This document shows positions 41,955-53,422 of a stretch of DNA of 64,000 bases, one piece after another (the first letter of the stretch is position 1; each line of letters opens with the position of its first letter). The DNA is taken from positions 35,077,315-35,141,314 of the forward strand of contig OU744730.1 of NCBI GenBank assembly GCA_916613615.1, written 5' to 3'. The notes below the pieces were generated by a model. That model searched no databases. It was not told the DNA's origin and saw only the letters and a list, made by a program, of their open reading frames with translations. The position numbers and the translations under genes were made by a program. The stretch is from Steromphala cineraria (lineage: Eukaryota > Mollusca > Gastropoda > Trochida > Trochidae).

Positions 41955-42950
41955 CACACAGATATTTAGATGCGATATTATTCTTCATTTTATGATAACT
42001 TCGTTCTAAGTATGAATAGGTTTGTGATCTAGCAATGATATAATGATTGCCCCCCTCGTGTCTGTCTTAGTGGACAAGAAATATGTACAGCACAATCACC
42101 GCTAATTATTGTGTAATTAACTGTTATTTCTTTCTCCGGCAGAATGTCTAGTTTAATGAACCAATGAAGTTGTTTGATGTTGTAGAACATTAAATCCGAC
42201 CAATGAAAATTTTAATGAATGAAAGCTCATCGTCAGGAACCACTCCCAAACTGTAAGATTATACATTATGCACATAGATTATCTACATGGATCATCTGAG
42301 CAGGTTGGTTATTTGCCCTGCTGGAGGCGCTCGCTAACTCTCAAACTAAGCAGGTTCGTTGTTTTCTTTCACTGAACATGTTTTATATGGTAACGATGTA
42401 TATTAACCTGGTATTTTATGGTTATTTTACCAGTGTTTCATTGAAAGCATTTTAACTTTTTTTTCCAAATTTTGCTATGGTCTCTGTCTTTGAGTAATAA
42501 ATCCTAACTCGAAAACTTTTCTTTTAGAAATTTATCTTATCTTTATGAAAAATTAGTTTTGAAATTATCCCATAAGATTTCGTCTGACCAAGAGCATGTG
42601 TTAAACTGTGAATTTGTAAAGATATTTATTACCGCTGGTTTCAAACCCATAGTGGTAAATATGCCTTTATTCCCTATAGTATTCCATGATCCGTTGAGCA
42701 GAAGAGCGTCTAATTCCAGTGCATTGTAGTCGTATAACCAGTAGAAATTTTTCCCAGTATGCAATTGCAAAACAATAACAAAATCAAAGAGGCTGTCCCT
42801 GTATTTACTCTGAGTATGGAGTCCCTTTAAGGTAATTTAAAATTATTTTTTTTATATATTTTTGTTGCATTTACAGAGTTGCGCATACATCAAAGGATTA
42901 TTATGAGTTTATCTGAACAACAATTGGCAGCTTGACCAAAACGTGTTGAA
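41955..42950. other. No gene assigned; one unexplained frame
   Basis: A minus-strand frame at 42543-42770 reads smoothly ('YNALELDALLLNGSWNTIG'), but I recognise no family and see no splice partner. The remainder is AT-rich. Confidence 0.35.
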
Positions 42951-42954
42951 GTTA

Positions 42955-43585
42955 TTAACAAGATATTGTTGCTGCATATTTTGTTAATTCATAGTATTTG
43001 GCAAGTTCTCGTTTGATATCATTGAAGTCTGGTTTCTTGTGCTTTGCTCGTCTGTTAAAAATTAGGTTTTTGATAATTATTATGATTATATTTAAATGAT
43101 AATTGTTTCTTTGAGTGTAACCCAGAAAAACAGTTTCCAAGGATATGCAAATATTTATCTGGGCTTTAGTAAACCACCAGTCTTTCAATTCATACCAAAC
43201 GGGACGTACACTGATGCATTCCCAGAATAAGTGAACAATAGACTCTTTTTTTCCCCAAGCAATAACAGCATTAGTCGCTGTCAACGTATCCCATTTTATA
43301 TAGACGTGAATAAGTAGGTAAAATATGATGCAAGATCTGATACTGGAACCATTGAAGTTTGGTAGCCTTTGTGCATTTAGATGCCACTAAATTATAACTT
43401 GAACGTTCACAAATGTAATGACCGAGTATGTGTTCCCATTTTGTAAAAGGTTGATTTATAAACATTTGTTTTTGCATTAATATTCTATAATAATTTTTGG
43501 AGCCTTTCGAATATTTCAGTAAGTTGGCCAGTTGAAAGGGAATCAATGGGTTGGAAAGCTTGCACATATTGACAATAAAGGTCAA
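42955..43585 (-). pseudogene. L1/Tx1-like LINE ORF2, C-terminal end
   Basis: Two overlapping frames give 'LSNPLIPFQLANLLKYSKG', 'KLQWFQYQILHHILPT' and then 'KKESIVHLFWECISVRPVW'. These are the C-terminal region of L1-type ORF2 after the reverse transcriptase, with the His/Cys segment of its zinc-binding motif. A one-base shift lies near 43275. The upstream side is cut at about 43575 where a hairpin-ended repeat begins. Same broad LINE type as the fragments at 1-725 and 4869-5728. Confidence 0.8.
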
Positions 43586-44400
43586 AGGTCAAGGTCACGA
43601 GTTATAAAATCACTACAAAATTCCTTGTAAACACGATAACTTGAAAAGTTTTTGGGTTGGTATATATCATCCTTGGAAGAGTAAACAAATTTAAAAAGGT
43701 TTTGGCTACAATCCGTCAAAGGTCAAGGTCACAGCGAGGTCAGGACTTTAGCATGGTTTGACGAAAATGCTTTCTTCTAACTATGAACACTTTTAATCAA
43801 TACATGATTGTTATACTCAATAAAAGTGTTCATTAATTGTGTGACCTTGAAAGTCCAAGGTCAAGGTCATGAGATATATGAGTTATTGCAATGTACACCT
43901 AATTTGGATATAACTTTATTCTATTTAGCTTTTCAGAACTCATGAATATGTCTAAATGTTTACACCTGCGGGGAATTATTATGTTCACTTTCAAGGTCAA
44001 ATGAGAAGGTCACGAGTTATAAAATCACTACAAAATTCCTTGTTAACACGATAACTTAAAAAGTTTTTGTGCTATGAAGTTTAGATTTTGTATATATTAT
44101 CTCTTGAGAAGATCAAAACTTTAGAAAAGTTTTGGGTACGAACTGTCGAAGGTCAAGGTCACAGCAAGGTCAACATATATTGAGAAAATGGATTATTTTT
44201 ACTTTTAACACTTTCATTCATTACATTAATGTTATACTCAATTTAATGTGTTAATTTTTTGTGTGACCTTGAGGGTCAAAGGTCAAGGTCACGAGAAAAT
44301 GCCCAATTTGGTGAGGCCTGTAAAAGGCGGAACAGGGTAAGGCACAACCCCAAGTTTCGGGGCTGCTCTGCTTTTGCGGTGTCCCGCAAACGCTAATCTA
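43576..44400 (+). mobile_element. Hairpin-ended AGGTCA-rich repeat, copy C (5'-truncated)
   Basis: Starts abruptly in an 'AAAGGTCAAAGGTCAAGGTC' cluster and runs to the same 3' end as copy B, with hairpin TTTGCGG/TGTC/CCGCAAA at about 44374-44391 then CGCTAATCTA. It interrupts the L1-like ORF2. Confidence 0.8.
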
Positions 44401-44529
44401 GTTTTCATCATCTGATTTGTGTCTTATTCATAAGGATCGAGACGAAGGTGGTCTGGATGTGTTTTCATTTACCAAAGATGATGTAGGCTACAGCGGTGGC
44501 ATCTTCTTTCATTGAGCTAGGGTTCAAAC

Positions 44530-45424
44530 CAGGGATGCAGATTCAAATTTTTGCCAATCGGACATTTCACGTATAAGCCGACCCGGAAGTAATGTGTCTC
44601 AATCTTTTATTGATGGCATGAATTATTAAATAACTAGTTAAGAATTATCGATAGATAAGTTTCTGAATATATATTATTTATAATATATTATAGTATATAA
44701 TATACGCTGATAATGTTTTTTTTCAACAAATTTTAAATTTATTATCTCACGTAAATAAACAGTTGAACATGTGGTAATTTGTGCTTTGGTTCGAGACTAC
44801 AATTTCCTAGAATACTACAACACGTGGAAAAATGCGCTATGGTTCGAGATTACATTTTCTTAGAAAAATAGAACACGTGACTCAAGTTTTTCAATTACGA
44901 TAATAATTTTTATCAAAAACATTCCCATTACTAATGTTTATGATGAACATATAGTATCATTATATTCTATCACGTAAATAAGCCTTATATGATGTTCAGT
45001 TACGATAACAATTTTCAATGCGATCATTAATATTAAAAATGGCGGCCATCGCTGCTCATGCTAGTAATCTACATACCTGAAAAAACATGACGTTCAAATT
45101 CTCTTTACTCAATACATGACACTGAGATGATCCAATAATTAAAGATAACAAGGTAATTATGGAGTTTTAATACAGGATTAGTTGTTTCATTGATGACCGG
45201 TTCGTGTTTTCATTACAATTATGACCGATACAAGCGGGGCACTTGGCCTTTATTGATTGCTTGTTAGTCAACTCAGGCTTGTTTATCTGTTTGTTTAGTA
45301 ATTCTTTGATTATCTTCGATCGGTCAAATGACTTCTTGAATGTCCGACAGATCACTTTTTCAATCGGTCAAACTGGATTCCCAATCGGACATGTCCGGCA
45401 AATAGACCGATTTCTGCATCCCTG
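44530..45424. mobile_element. 895-bp non-autonomous hAT-type element
   Basis: Perfect 12-bp terminal inverted repeats CAGGGATGCAGA, extended imperfectly inward ('GCCAATCGGACAT' / 'CCGGACATGTCC'). Perfect 8-bp target duplications GTTCAAAC lie at 44522-44529 and 45425-45432. An 8-bp duplication and CAGGG ends are hallmarks of hAT transposons. No transposase frame. It sits at the edge of the interspersed repeat that continues at 45433. Related ends lie at 47651 and 51197. Confidence 0.92.
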
Positions 45425-45432
45425 GTTCAAAC

Positions 45433-46160
45433 CCTTCACTTATCAACGATGATCCCTAGATGTTCCTTTTGAGGGTTAGACCAACACATTATTTTTAATT
45501 TTTGCGGTTTCCATGGAAACATGACTAAAACACTGACGTTACGACCAAGTCCTTTGTCCGGAGCATATCTCCTAAACTATACATGCTAGCTTCACCAAAC
45601 TTCATACACTTATCAACCATAATCCCTAGATGTGTCTTTTGAAGGTTAGACCAACAAATTATTTTAATTTTTTGTGGTTTCCATGGATATATGACTAAAA
45701 AATGATTCTATGATAAATTACTTTGTCCAGAACATATTTCCTGAAATATTCATCTCAGCTTCACCAAATTTGCTACATATGTCATGATTGCTGGATATGC
45801 CTTGTGAGAGTTAAAAGATATATTTATTTTCTTTTCTGTGGTTTCTTTGGGAAAAATTACTTAAAAAGTGACTCAACAAAAATAATTTTGTCCTCAGTAC
45901 ATCTCGTAGAATATTCATGATAACTACCTCAAATTTGAAACAAAGGTCAACCATTATCCCTAGATGTACCCTTTTCATTGTTAAACCTATTAATTAATGA
46001 AGTATTGATGTTTCAGTGGAAAGAAGACTTACACAATGACATACTTACTATACTCAATTATCATACAACTTTAACCAAAATTAATCAATTTTACTATTTG
46101 AAATTCTTTCAACAAAGTGGGGAGCGGGGGTATGTGAGCTCTGTTCGGTTCTTCACTTGT
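45433..46160 (+). repeat. Interspersed repeat copy 2 (see 15597-16555)
   Basis: 'TTATCAACGATGATCCCTAG' at about 45438 and 'TTATCAACCATAATCCCTAG' at 45610 show the ~170-bp internal unit. The end 'GGGGTATGTGAGCTCTGTTC' matches copy 1. Confidence 0.75.
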
Positions 46161-46164
46161 TTTT

Positions 46165-47155
46165 CTTGATTTACTCAATGAAAAAGCATGATACAACACA
46201 TTTGTTTTCTCGCAATGCTAACAATTCAAAATGGCGGAGGAAAGCCGATCATGGCGGCCACTAGGATTATTGTCAGCTGATTGTTTGGTCATTGTTGTAG
46301 TAACTTGGATGTTTAAATTGCAGGGGATTTGTTAATAATGTTTGCATACATAAATTTGACAGACAGACAGATTGTTTATTGAAATCTATATATGGCACCT
46401 AAAATGGCTAGACTCAATCAATATGGCACTGAGAAGAAAAGTGGATTCGCTTCGGCTTTCGAATATAAGCAGCTGCCGCACTCCCAATTATACACAGTAT
46501 TGCACTTTTCCGAACATAAAAACTTCATGTGAATTAAGTGACTAAGATATATTTCTGAAGAAAAAAACTGTTTTACTATGAGTGAGGTTGTGCGAACTGC
46601 GAAGTCGAGGGCGACCGCGAAAGTACGATGGAAATTCGCATGCAAGAAGACAAGAGAGAAATTTATTTGGGAGAATCGGATTTATTTGGGAGAAATTGCC
46701 CCAAAATGAAATGACCTGAAATCTACAATAAATTTGCGGATGTCCAACTGGATAAACATTTTAAAAATTTGCTTTACAAACATGAGTTGACTGTCACTGC
46801 AAGAGGCCAAAATGCAACTGATTTTACTGTTGTTTACTCAACAAAGATTTTTCTAAGGATGAAATGACCCTTTTACACATAACCATGCAAATTCCATGAT
46901 ATTAACCTATTAACTGTTTTTAAAAAAAGAAGGACCGTTGTCAAATTTTTATGGACACTGAAAACATAGGTCCCACCCAGAATTATCCCTGCACACTACA
47001 ATGCATTATGGGAAGGGACATTTCTCATTTTATTTATAGATCTGTTAAACAAATGACACGCTGTGTCTAAAAATAGCTTTGTTAGCAGCCCAAGCTTATC
47101 GGTGAAAACGCGCTCGAACAGGCCGTTTAATGACCCAGAGGCCTTTGATCACATG
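46165..47155. other. Upstream region of the host gene; no exon seen
   Basis: Two YY1-like sites, 'AAAATGGCGG' at about 46230 and 'ATGGCGGCC' at about 46251, lie 1.1 kb before the start codon and could mark a promoter. No 5' untranslated exon can be fixed from sequence alone. Confidence 0.35.
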
Positions 47156-47222
47156 ATTCTCGTAGATGAACCAAGAAGTGGACGCCCCTCTATTATTGAT
47201 GATTTACTAAGAAAAATATAAC
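47140..47222 (+). pseudogene. Possible mariner transposase fragment
   Basis: A frame ending in TAA reads 'VDEPRSGRPSIIDDLLRKI', close to the conserved linker between the two helix-turn-helix parts of mariner transposases. Only about 20 residues are recognisable. It lies just upstream of the host gene's first coding exon. Confidence 0.4.
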
Positions 47223-47360
47223 CAAGAAGATAATTTCACTGAAATATGTTAACAAGAAAGCTTTTTGTGTTAGTCTATGTATTAACTCCAGATGGGTCAA
47301 TAAGAAATTTGCTTGAATGCAGGTTAAAGAGGGCTGCTTTGTGACCGGTGTGCTTTGGTG

Positions 47361-47532
47361 ATGGCTGGCTGGGGAAAACGAGCTGCGAGTCGCATTGACA
47401 GAACCCAGTTTGAGCAGGATGAACTTCTTAAGTCACTCGGCACACAGTTCAATGTCGACTTCTCAGGCTATGATCAATGGCAAAGGAAAACAAAGGTTCT
47501 GCGTCCAATGCCAAAGCATGCATCTGGAAAAG
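47361..47532 (+). CDS. Host gene, coding exon 1 (unrecognised 170-aa protein)
   Basis: ATG at 47361 is preceded in frame by a TAA at 47325. 57 codons and one extra base end at the donor AAAAG|GTAAGG (phase 1). The exon begins 'MAGWGKRAASRIDRTQFEQ'. Exons 2 and 3 join in phase with consensus GT/AG sites, giving 170 codons plus stop. The protein is basic and hydrophilic, with no signal peptide or membrane segment. I do not recognise the family, so no function is offered. Composition is less AT-rich than its surroundings. It is the only gene here not attributable to a mobile element. A non-coding 5' exon may exist. Confidence 0.8.
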
Positions 47533-47650
47533 GTAAGGAAGATACTGTTGTTTTCAGGAGATTTATGTTATTCTATCATTTTCTCTCTTCTTAAGTATGA
47601 AAAAAAAAGAATAAAACTTAAAATATTGACTAGCTTGGTTTGAACCCAAC

Positions 47651-47691
47651 CAGGTATGCAGATTCAAAATTTTGCCAATTGGACATTTCAA
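47651..47691 (+). repeat. Left end of a relative of the 44530 hAT element
   Basis: CAGGTATGCAGATTCAAAAT and 'GCCAATTGGACATTTCA' match the left terminus of the 895-bp element. It is cut off by the CR1 copy. Confidence 0.65.
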
Positions 47692-48835
47692 TTATTATTA
47701 TTAGAAACATTTATAAAGCACTTGAATCCAGCAGAAGCTGCTCAAAAGCGCATCAGTTCCGGGGAAAACACCACAAGCAACAGTTACAGATTGAATGCTT
47801 CTCTGTATAGGTGTGTTTTAAGCTGAGCTTTGAAAGTTGAGAGCTGTTCTTCTGCTCTCAGGTGATCAGGTAGTCTGTTCCAGAGAACAGGGCCTGCTTT
47901 TGCGAAACATCTATCTCCGAACATCTTTGTCCTGGTCCGTGGCACCACAAGTAAATTCTGTTCAGCTGATCTTAATTGACGGACTGGTTGATAGATTTCG
48001 ATCATGCTTGACAGGTATGGTGAAGCAAGACCCTTCAGACTTTTGAAAACCAGAACCAGGATCTTGTATTGGATCCTGTAGATGACAGGGAGCCAGTGAA
48101 GGTCTCGAAGCACTGGTCTGATATGGTCCTGCTTCGCTGTTCTAGTGATGACTCTTGCTGCCTTATTTTGGACTTTTTGAAGTTTACCAATTATTTGTTC
48201 TGGAATACCATATAGGAGCGAGTTACAGTAGTCTGTCCTGGATGTTACATAGGCTTGGACTAGCGCTCGTGTTGTATTCATATCAAGGTACCTCCTAATC
48301 AGACCAATGTTTCTTATGTGGTAGTATGCCTTCTTGCAGACCGAGTTGATATGAGTCTCCAGACTGAGGGATGAGTCAAATATAACACACAGATTCCTGG
48401 CATGTGAATTTCTGGGTATTGTGTGCTCGCCAATTTGGAACCGTGGTAGATGAATCCTTGTCATAGTGTGCTTAGGACAGATGACTAACAACTCTGTTTT
48501 GTCGTCATTCAATTTAAGGAAATTTGATGTCATCCATTTCTTGATGTCCTCTACACAGTGTTCGATTCGACGGTAAGAGAGTGTTGCTGTAAGTGGTTTG
48601 AAAGCTAGATGGATCTGACTGTCATCAGCGTAGAAATGAAAGTCAAGGTTGTGTGCTCTGGCAATGTCACCAGAAACATCGTTTCTAAACCATGTCTCTG
48701 TTACTGCTAGAATATCCAAATTGTTTTCTACGATAAGGTCATGAATTGAATTGACTTATCATTCACTGAATCACATGTCTTTGCAGATCTTACATTGACC
48801 AATTCTGACCCAAAACTGGTTAACGGAAAGCATGT
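47692..48835 (-). pseudogene. CR1-like LINE with EN-RT internal deletion
   Basis: Reading leftward: endonuclease start ('NVRSAKTC', 'LDILAVTETWF'). Then, after only about 20 residues, RT motif C region 'FHFYADDSQIHLAFKP', 'LKLNDDKTELLVI', 'CNSLLYGIP', 'KVQNKAARVI', 'LHWLPVIYRIQYKI' and 'LKTHLYREAFNL', ending at 47784. Most of the endonuclease and the first half of the RT are missing, but the join is in frame. A one-base shift lies near 48725. The 3' tail ends in ATT repeats at 47692-47703. It sits in intron 1 of the host gene, on the opposite strand. Confidence 0.9.
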
Positions 48836-48839
48836 TATA

Positions 48840-49635
48840 AACCTTTAGCTTCATCATAATAGAAAATAATGAAAACTAATTTATGATCACGTTCAATGAT
48901 TCAATCAACAAAATTGTGTTGCTTTAAGTTGAACACTTCTTACAAAACATTGAATCATAGATAATATGACAAAAAAGATTTGGTTTATAACTAAATATTT
49001 AATTGACTTTATCTTCTTTATTCATCTATCAAAGGGATGTCTAGTGCTCACTATGCATGTTAAAAGCAGCTAAATTCAATCTTTTTGAGAAACGATGTCC
49101 GATAATATAACCACGGAGTAAATTCTTTAAACCATGTGTTCGTAATAGTTTCAAGAAGACATATTATCTGTGCACTTTGTTCTGTCTAAAAAAAACACGA
49201 TCAGTAATATTTCAGATGGTATTCTAATAAGAGAACAAGAATCTATGGCCTTCAAACATATATTTATATAAAAAAACAACTTTAAAATAACCATAGAAAA
49301 AATATTTTGCAAGCAAAAGGATTCGCCATATTGGTAGTTGTTAAGAAAATACGATCGATATATCAAACAGTGTCTAGCTCCAGACAGCGATTATCCGCTC
49401 CGGGACGTCACTAATATAATCGCTGCCTTCAGAAGCTTTCCGTGTGAAAAAGCTCTTAACACTGCGCTTGCAATCAGCGAACACTGTCGCGCTTAAAAGA
49501 GCTAACTCCAAACTCGTAGGATTCCCATTACAACTCCGAACAACAACTCAAAAAAAAGTTCGAAAAGCAAATATTTGTGTTATTCTTTCAAATTGATGTC
49601 CAGGAATTTTATGTTTCATTTTTTGTATGTAGCTT
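48840..49635. other. Intron 1 sequence, nothing assigned
   Basis: AT-rich intronic sequence; no repeat end or frame supported. Confidence 0.45.
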
Positions 49636-49639
49636 CATC

Positions 49640-50020
49640 ACCATGAGAGCAAGGTCCCTTGAGAGGTTCATGACCTTGACCTTCATTTCAAGGTCATTAC
49701 GAGACTTTGACATTTTAGGCTTATCAGCGGGATATCTCAAGAACCATTCACTGGATTCTCTTCATAACCTACACAATGCATCTTATTGGGAAGGCGCGGG
49801 GCCCAGTCGATTTTGGTGACCTTCACATTATTTTCAAGGTCACAGCGAGACTTTGAAAATTTCAGCATTGAAACCTGCATTTAAGGCTTGTCAGCGGGAT
49901 ATCTCAAGAACCATTAACTGGATTGTCTTCATAATTTACACAAAGCATCTTATTGGGAAGGCGCTGGGCCCATTCGATTTTGGTGACCTTCAAATTATTT
50001 TCAAGGTCACAGTGAGGCTT
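49640..50020 (+). repeat. 168-bp tandem duplication
   Basis: 'CAGCGGGATATCTCAAGAAC' at 49724 and 49892, followed each time by 'CATCTTATTGGGAAGGCGC' and 'CGATTTTGGTGACCTTCA'. Just over two copies are present in intron 1. Confidence 0.85.
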
Positions 50021-50159
50021 ATATATATGGAAGACCCAGGGACCAGTTGATTTGTTGTTTTCTAAATGACATCTAGTAGCATGACAAGTGTAGACAAGTG
50101 TTTCTATGTATACAGTATGCATTTTTTCACATCAATTTGTGGCGGGGGATCTTGTCACC

Positions 50160-50610
50160 TTTGTGACAAATACTTGTTGATTTTTTTTCTGGTTTCAATG
50201 GAAGCAATTTGGAAGCTTACTGCATTTAGGGGGTAGGATCTGTTTCCATGCCATAACTCAAAAATTATTCAATATTTTTTTACAAAATTTGGTATGAGGT
50301 ACAATATATCTAGTGTTCATGTGGTGCCTTTTGCTATTTTTGATATTCTGAATTTCTGACTTTTTGATGATTTCCATGGCAACAATTTGAACTTGGTGCA
50401 TTTTGGGAAAATGTCCATTTCCAAGCTATGACTCAAAAACTGTTTAATATTGTTTTACTTAACTTTGTATGTAGTACGATCTAGAAGAGGGATGGTGCCT
50501 TTTGCTCCTTCAGTTATTCTGAATTTTTTGAGTGTTTTTTTGTTTTCATGGAAACAATTTGAACTTAATACATATGGGGGTTAGGGTCATTTTCTGATTA
50601 AAAATTTGTA
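50160..50610 (+). repeat. ~180-bp degenerate tandem repeat, about 2.5 copies
   Basis: 'TTCCATGGCAACAATTTGAA'-type blocks occur near 50190, 50376 and 50547, with 'GGTGCCTTTTGCT' and 'ATTCTGAATTT' between them. In intron 1. Confidence 0.75.
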
Positions 50611-51185
50611 CGAGGGACATCATGTCATATTTCTAGTCCATAACATATAACATAACGTTGATCATATATGATTTAGACAAAACAAAAGTGCAAAGGCAAT
50701 ATGTTTTCTTGAAAGTATTACGACCACATGGTTTGAAGAATTTACTTTCTTGTCATGTTATCGGACATCGTTTTTCAAATAGATCAAATTTCTAGCTGCT
50801 GGTAACACATGAAGTAGGAACTAAGACATCCTTTAGTTAATAAAAAGAATATGAAAATGATAGTTAAAAAAAGAAGGTATATTCATGTAAATAGGATTTC
50901 CTGAAAAAGTCTTGAACTAACCATTTGTTGTCATATCATTGATGTTTTGTAAAACTTTTTCAAAACAAAAGTAAAACAACTTTGTTAATTGAATGTGATC
51001 ATGAATTAGTTTTGTTATCATCATTCTCTAATAAAAGTTATCGGTTTCTTAACATTTTTGAATTTACTTTATGCTTAAACAAAGGGACAACAAACACTTC
51101 TTATTATTTTGTTCATGAATAAAAATACTTCAGGTTCCCTGTTTTGAGTCCAAGGTGTAATATCTGATTGGGAAATTTTTTAATC

Positions 51186-51197
51186 TGCATCCCTGGT
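51186..51197 (-). repeat. Right end of a relative of the 44530 hAT element
   Basis: TCTGCATCCCTG preceded by 'GATTGGGAAATTTTTTAA' matches the element's terminus. It lies 110 bases before exon 2. Confidence 0.6.
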
Positions 51198-51307
51198 GTT
51201 TAGGCCTTCTACATATTTCGTAGACAGAATTTCTTACTTGTCTGTGGTAGTGTTGTGATGCAAATGGTAAAGTGTAAATGTTTGTCACAAAGTTCTTGTC
51301 CTTGCAG

Positions 51308-51441
51308 AAGATGGTGTGGCATTCCTGGTGGGGCACATGAAATCAGAATGTGAGCACGGGGGCACGTACAGGGACAAGAAGGAAGCGGCCAGGTTGGAAC
51401 AGCTGCACAAAGAGTGCTCCGAGAGGATAAAGACTCTAGAG
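51308..51441 (+). CDS. Host gene, coding exon 2
   Basis: Acceptor TTGCAG|AAGATGG and donor CTAGAG|GTACAG. 134 bases, phase 1 in and phase 0 out, so it fits exon 1 and exon 3 exactly. It encodes 'EDGVAFLVGHMKSECEHGG' followed by a Lys/Glu-rich stretch ending 'ERIKTLE', which looks helical and coiled-coil-prone. GC content is clearly higher than in the surrounding intron. No domain recognised. Confidence 0.82.
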
Positions 51442-51658
51442 GTACAGCCTGCATACTCTCTTTACACTAAGACTTAGTTGTAGCTCTGTGAGAGCCTAAT
51501 GTCTAAGCTGAATTAATCTATTGAAACTTCTACCAGAGACATTTTATCTTTAGATTTTATTGGCCCACTTCTTGCCATTCTACAAGCTATTTGTTTCTAG
51601 GATTCATCAGTATATGTGTTTACATGAATGTGTATTTTGATTCACCAACTTCATTGTT

Positions 51659-51672
51659 GGGGGGGGGGGGGG
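51659..51672. repeat. Poly-G tract
   Basis: Fourteen consecutive G in intron 2, followed by TGTTTTAAAATTGG. Confidence 0.9.
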
Positions 51673-51674
51673 TG

Positions 51675-52700
51675 TTTTAAAATTGGCGCCGTCTATCCGT
51701 CACACTCTGTGTCCGGCTTACAACTAATCATAACATTTTGATCAAATTTGAAATGGAGACTCAGACACATAATCATTTGAAGGTGAATGTGTCTTACCCG
51801 TAATTAACAATATTGAAATTATTTTTGTAAATTACGTTTTTTGGCTCTGTTAGAAAATGTTACAAGTCCTGTCTGGCTTTTTTTTATATTAAACATGGTA
51901 TTGAGATACAGACTGAAAAGAACATATGTCATGAAATTATCTTAGTAAAATTTTATGTATATTGACGAAAAGGAGGATTGCTGTGTAAAAGTGCAATGAG
52001 TCCTGTCTGTTTCCAAACTTCTAAAGTTTGTATCAGAGGTTGATCAAACCTAGTTTGAGATTCATATTGACATAAGCTAGGGTCTGATTATTCAAAAAAA
52101 AATTAGTGAAATTTTGCATTTTTTGGTAAAAAGATTAGAACAATTTTGTTGTGTATCTTTCAAGACATTGATTATTGAACAACAAAAGATAAACTCATAT
52201 CCTTTTGGGATTTCATTCTTTTTTTTTATAAGTTTACATGAATTATGCCCAACAGTGAACAAAATGTATCATTTGGTATTTTGTTTAGAACAGTTTCTTT
52301 CTTATCCTTGAAAATTGTGTTGATTTTTGTGTGACATACAAATAAGTAATATGATAAATTGGAATCTACTACATAAAAACAGTAATAGAAAAAGCTTTAA
52401 TTGAGATAAGATAAATGAAATGTATACATAGTGTGCCATTTGCGGGGGATATAGCTCGACCATGTCAGCTGCTTGTTTTGTTAGGAAAGATAGACAATAG
52501 CAATTTGGCAGGTCTTATGTTGGTAACATCTCACTCTAACAGTTACCGCCTTTATGTTAATCTATCATGTTACATTTTATTTGACTTTGAAATGTACCAA
52601 ATTATTTCGGGTGTTTCTCTTATTCATCAGTTGTAGGCATGCGAAGGTTGCAAATAACTATTTTGTAAAATGACTAAGTTTTCAAAATGATTATTCCTAT
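51675..52700. other. Intron 2 sequence, nothing assigned
   Basis: T-rich intronic DNA with repeated 'GTCCTGTCTGGCT/GTCCTGTCTGTTT' wording suggesting weak internal repetition. No coding content. Confidence 0.4.
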
Positions 52701-52714
52701 GATTTATGATAAAT

Positions 52715-52898
52715 GATTGATATTTGATAATTGATGATGGGATGATAGGATGATGGATTATGGATGATAATTGAGAATTGATGATAATTTATGATGATTG
52801 ATTGATGAGGGTTGATGATGATGATGGATTATGTATGATGATAGATGATGGTTGATAAGGATTGAGGATTGATGATGGATTACAGATGGTGATTGATG
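52715..52898. repeat. TGATGG/TGATTGA simple repeat, left part
   Basis: Runs into the left end of DIRS-2. The same kind of repeat resumes at 57853-57930, so the element was inserted within it. Confidence 0.85.
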
Positions 52899-52950
52899 AT
52901 GGAAAATGCCCCCCCCCAACCAAGCATGTGAATGTGATGGATGGGGATCA

Positions 52951-53098
52951 TTATTGGAATAAGCCGGAGGCTGAGCATATTCATTTAGCATATTGCTTCT
53001 CTACCTGTAGACCAGCGCTATTTATAGAAAAAAGTAAAGCACGTGACCACCGACCATGTGACCTACCACCAAGTCATGTGATTGCCCATGCCATATCA
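52951..53098. repeat. DIRS-2 left inverted terminal repeat
   Basis: 'TAGCATATTGCTTCTCTACC', 'AGACCAGCGCTATTTATAG' and 'GACCTACCACCAAGTCATGT' recur in reverse complement at 57700-57842. The outer 50 bases (52899-52950) are instead matched in the internal region. Confidence 0.93.
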
Positions 53099-53220
53099 TA
53101 ATTTTAAAGCACAATGCGTTTTGATGGCAACTCGTCAACTAGGGAGGGCAAACAAACTTGAGACTTCATCAAGTTGGAACATACCCAGTCTTATCTCACA
53201 AGAACTCTGGGTGGGTAAAT

Positions 53221-53328
53221 GAATATGCTCAGCCTCCGGCTTATTCCAATAATGACCCCCATCCATCACATTCACATGCTTGGATCGAGGGGCATTATTT
53301 CCCATAAGCCTCTGGCTTCACATATTCA
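53221..53328. repeat. DIRS-2 internal complementary region
   Basis: 53221-53283 is the reverse complement of the left outer end ('CCATCCATCACATTCACATG'). 53291-53328 is the reverse complement of the right outer end ('CATTATTTCCCATAAGCC'). The two meet at 'ATCGAGGGG', marking the circle-junction sequence. Confidence 0.9.
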
Positions 53329-53422
53329 ATTAGTATCTTTAAAGACAACAAAACGCTTTACTCAAACTAAACAGTTTAATCCCTTGTTCAAAGGTGACAA
53401 ACTAGATCAAATCAAACAAAGT

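Noticed and set aside
42543..42770. Minus-strand 75-codon frame as a host exon
   Set aside because: Reads smoothly, but no splice-site pair, neighbouring exon or family is visible.
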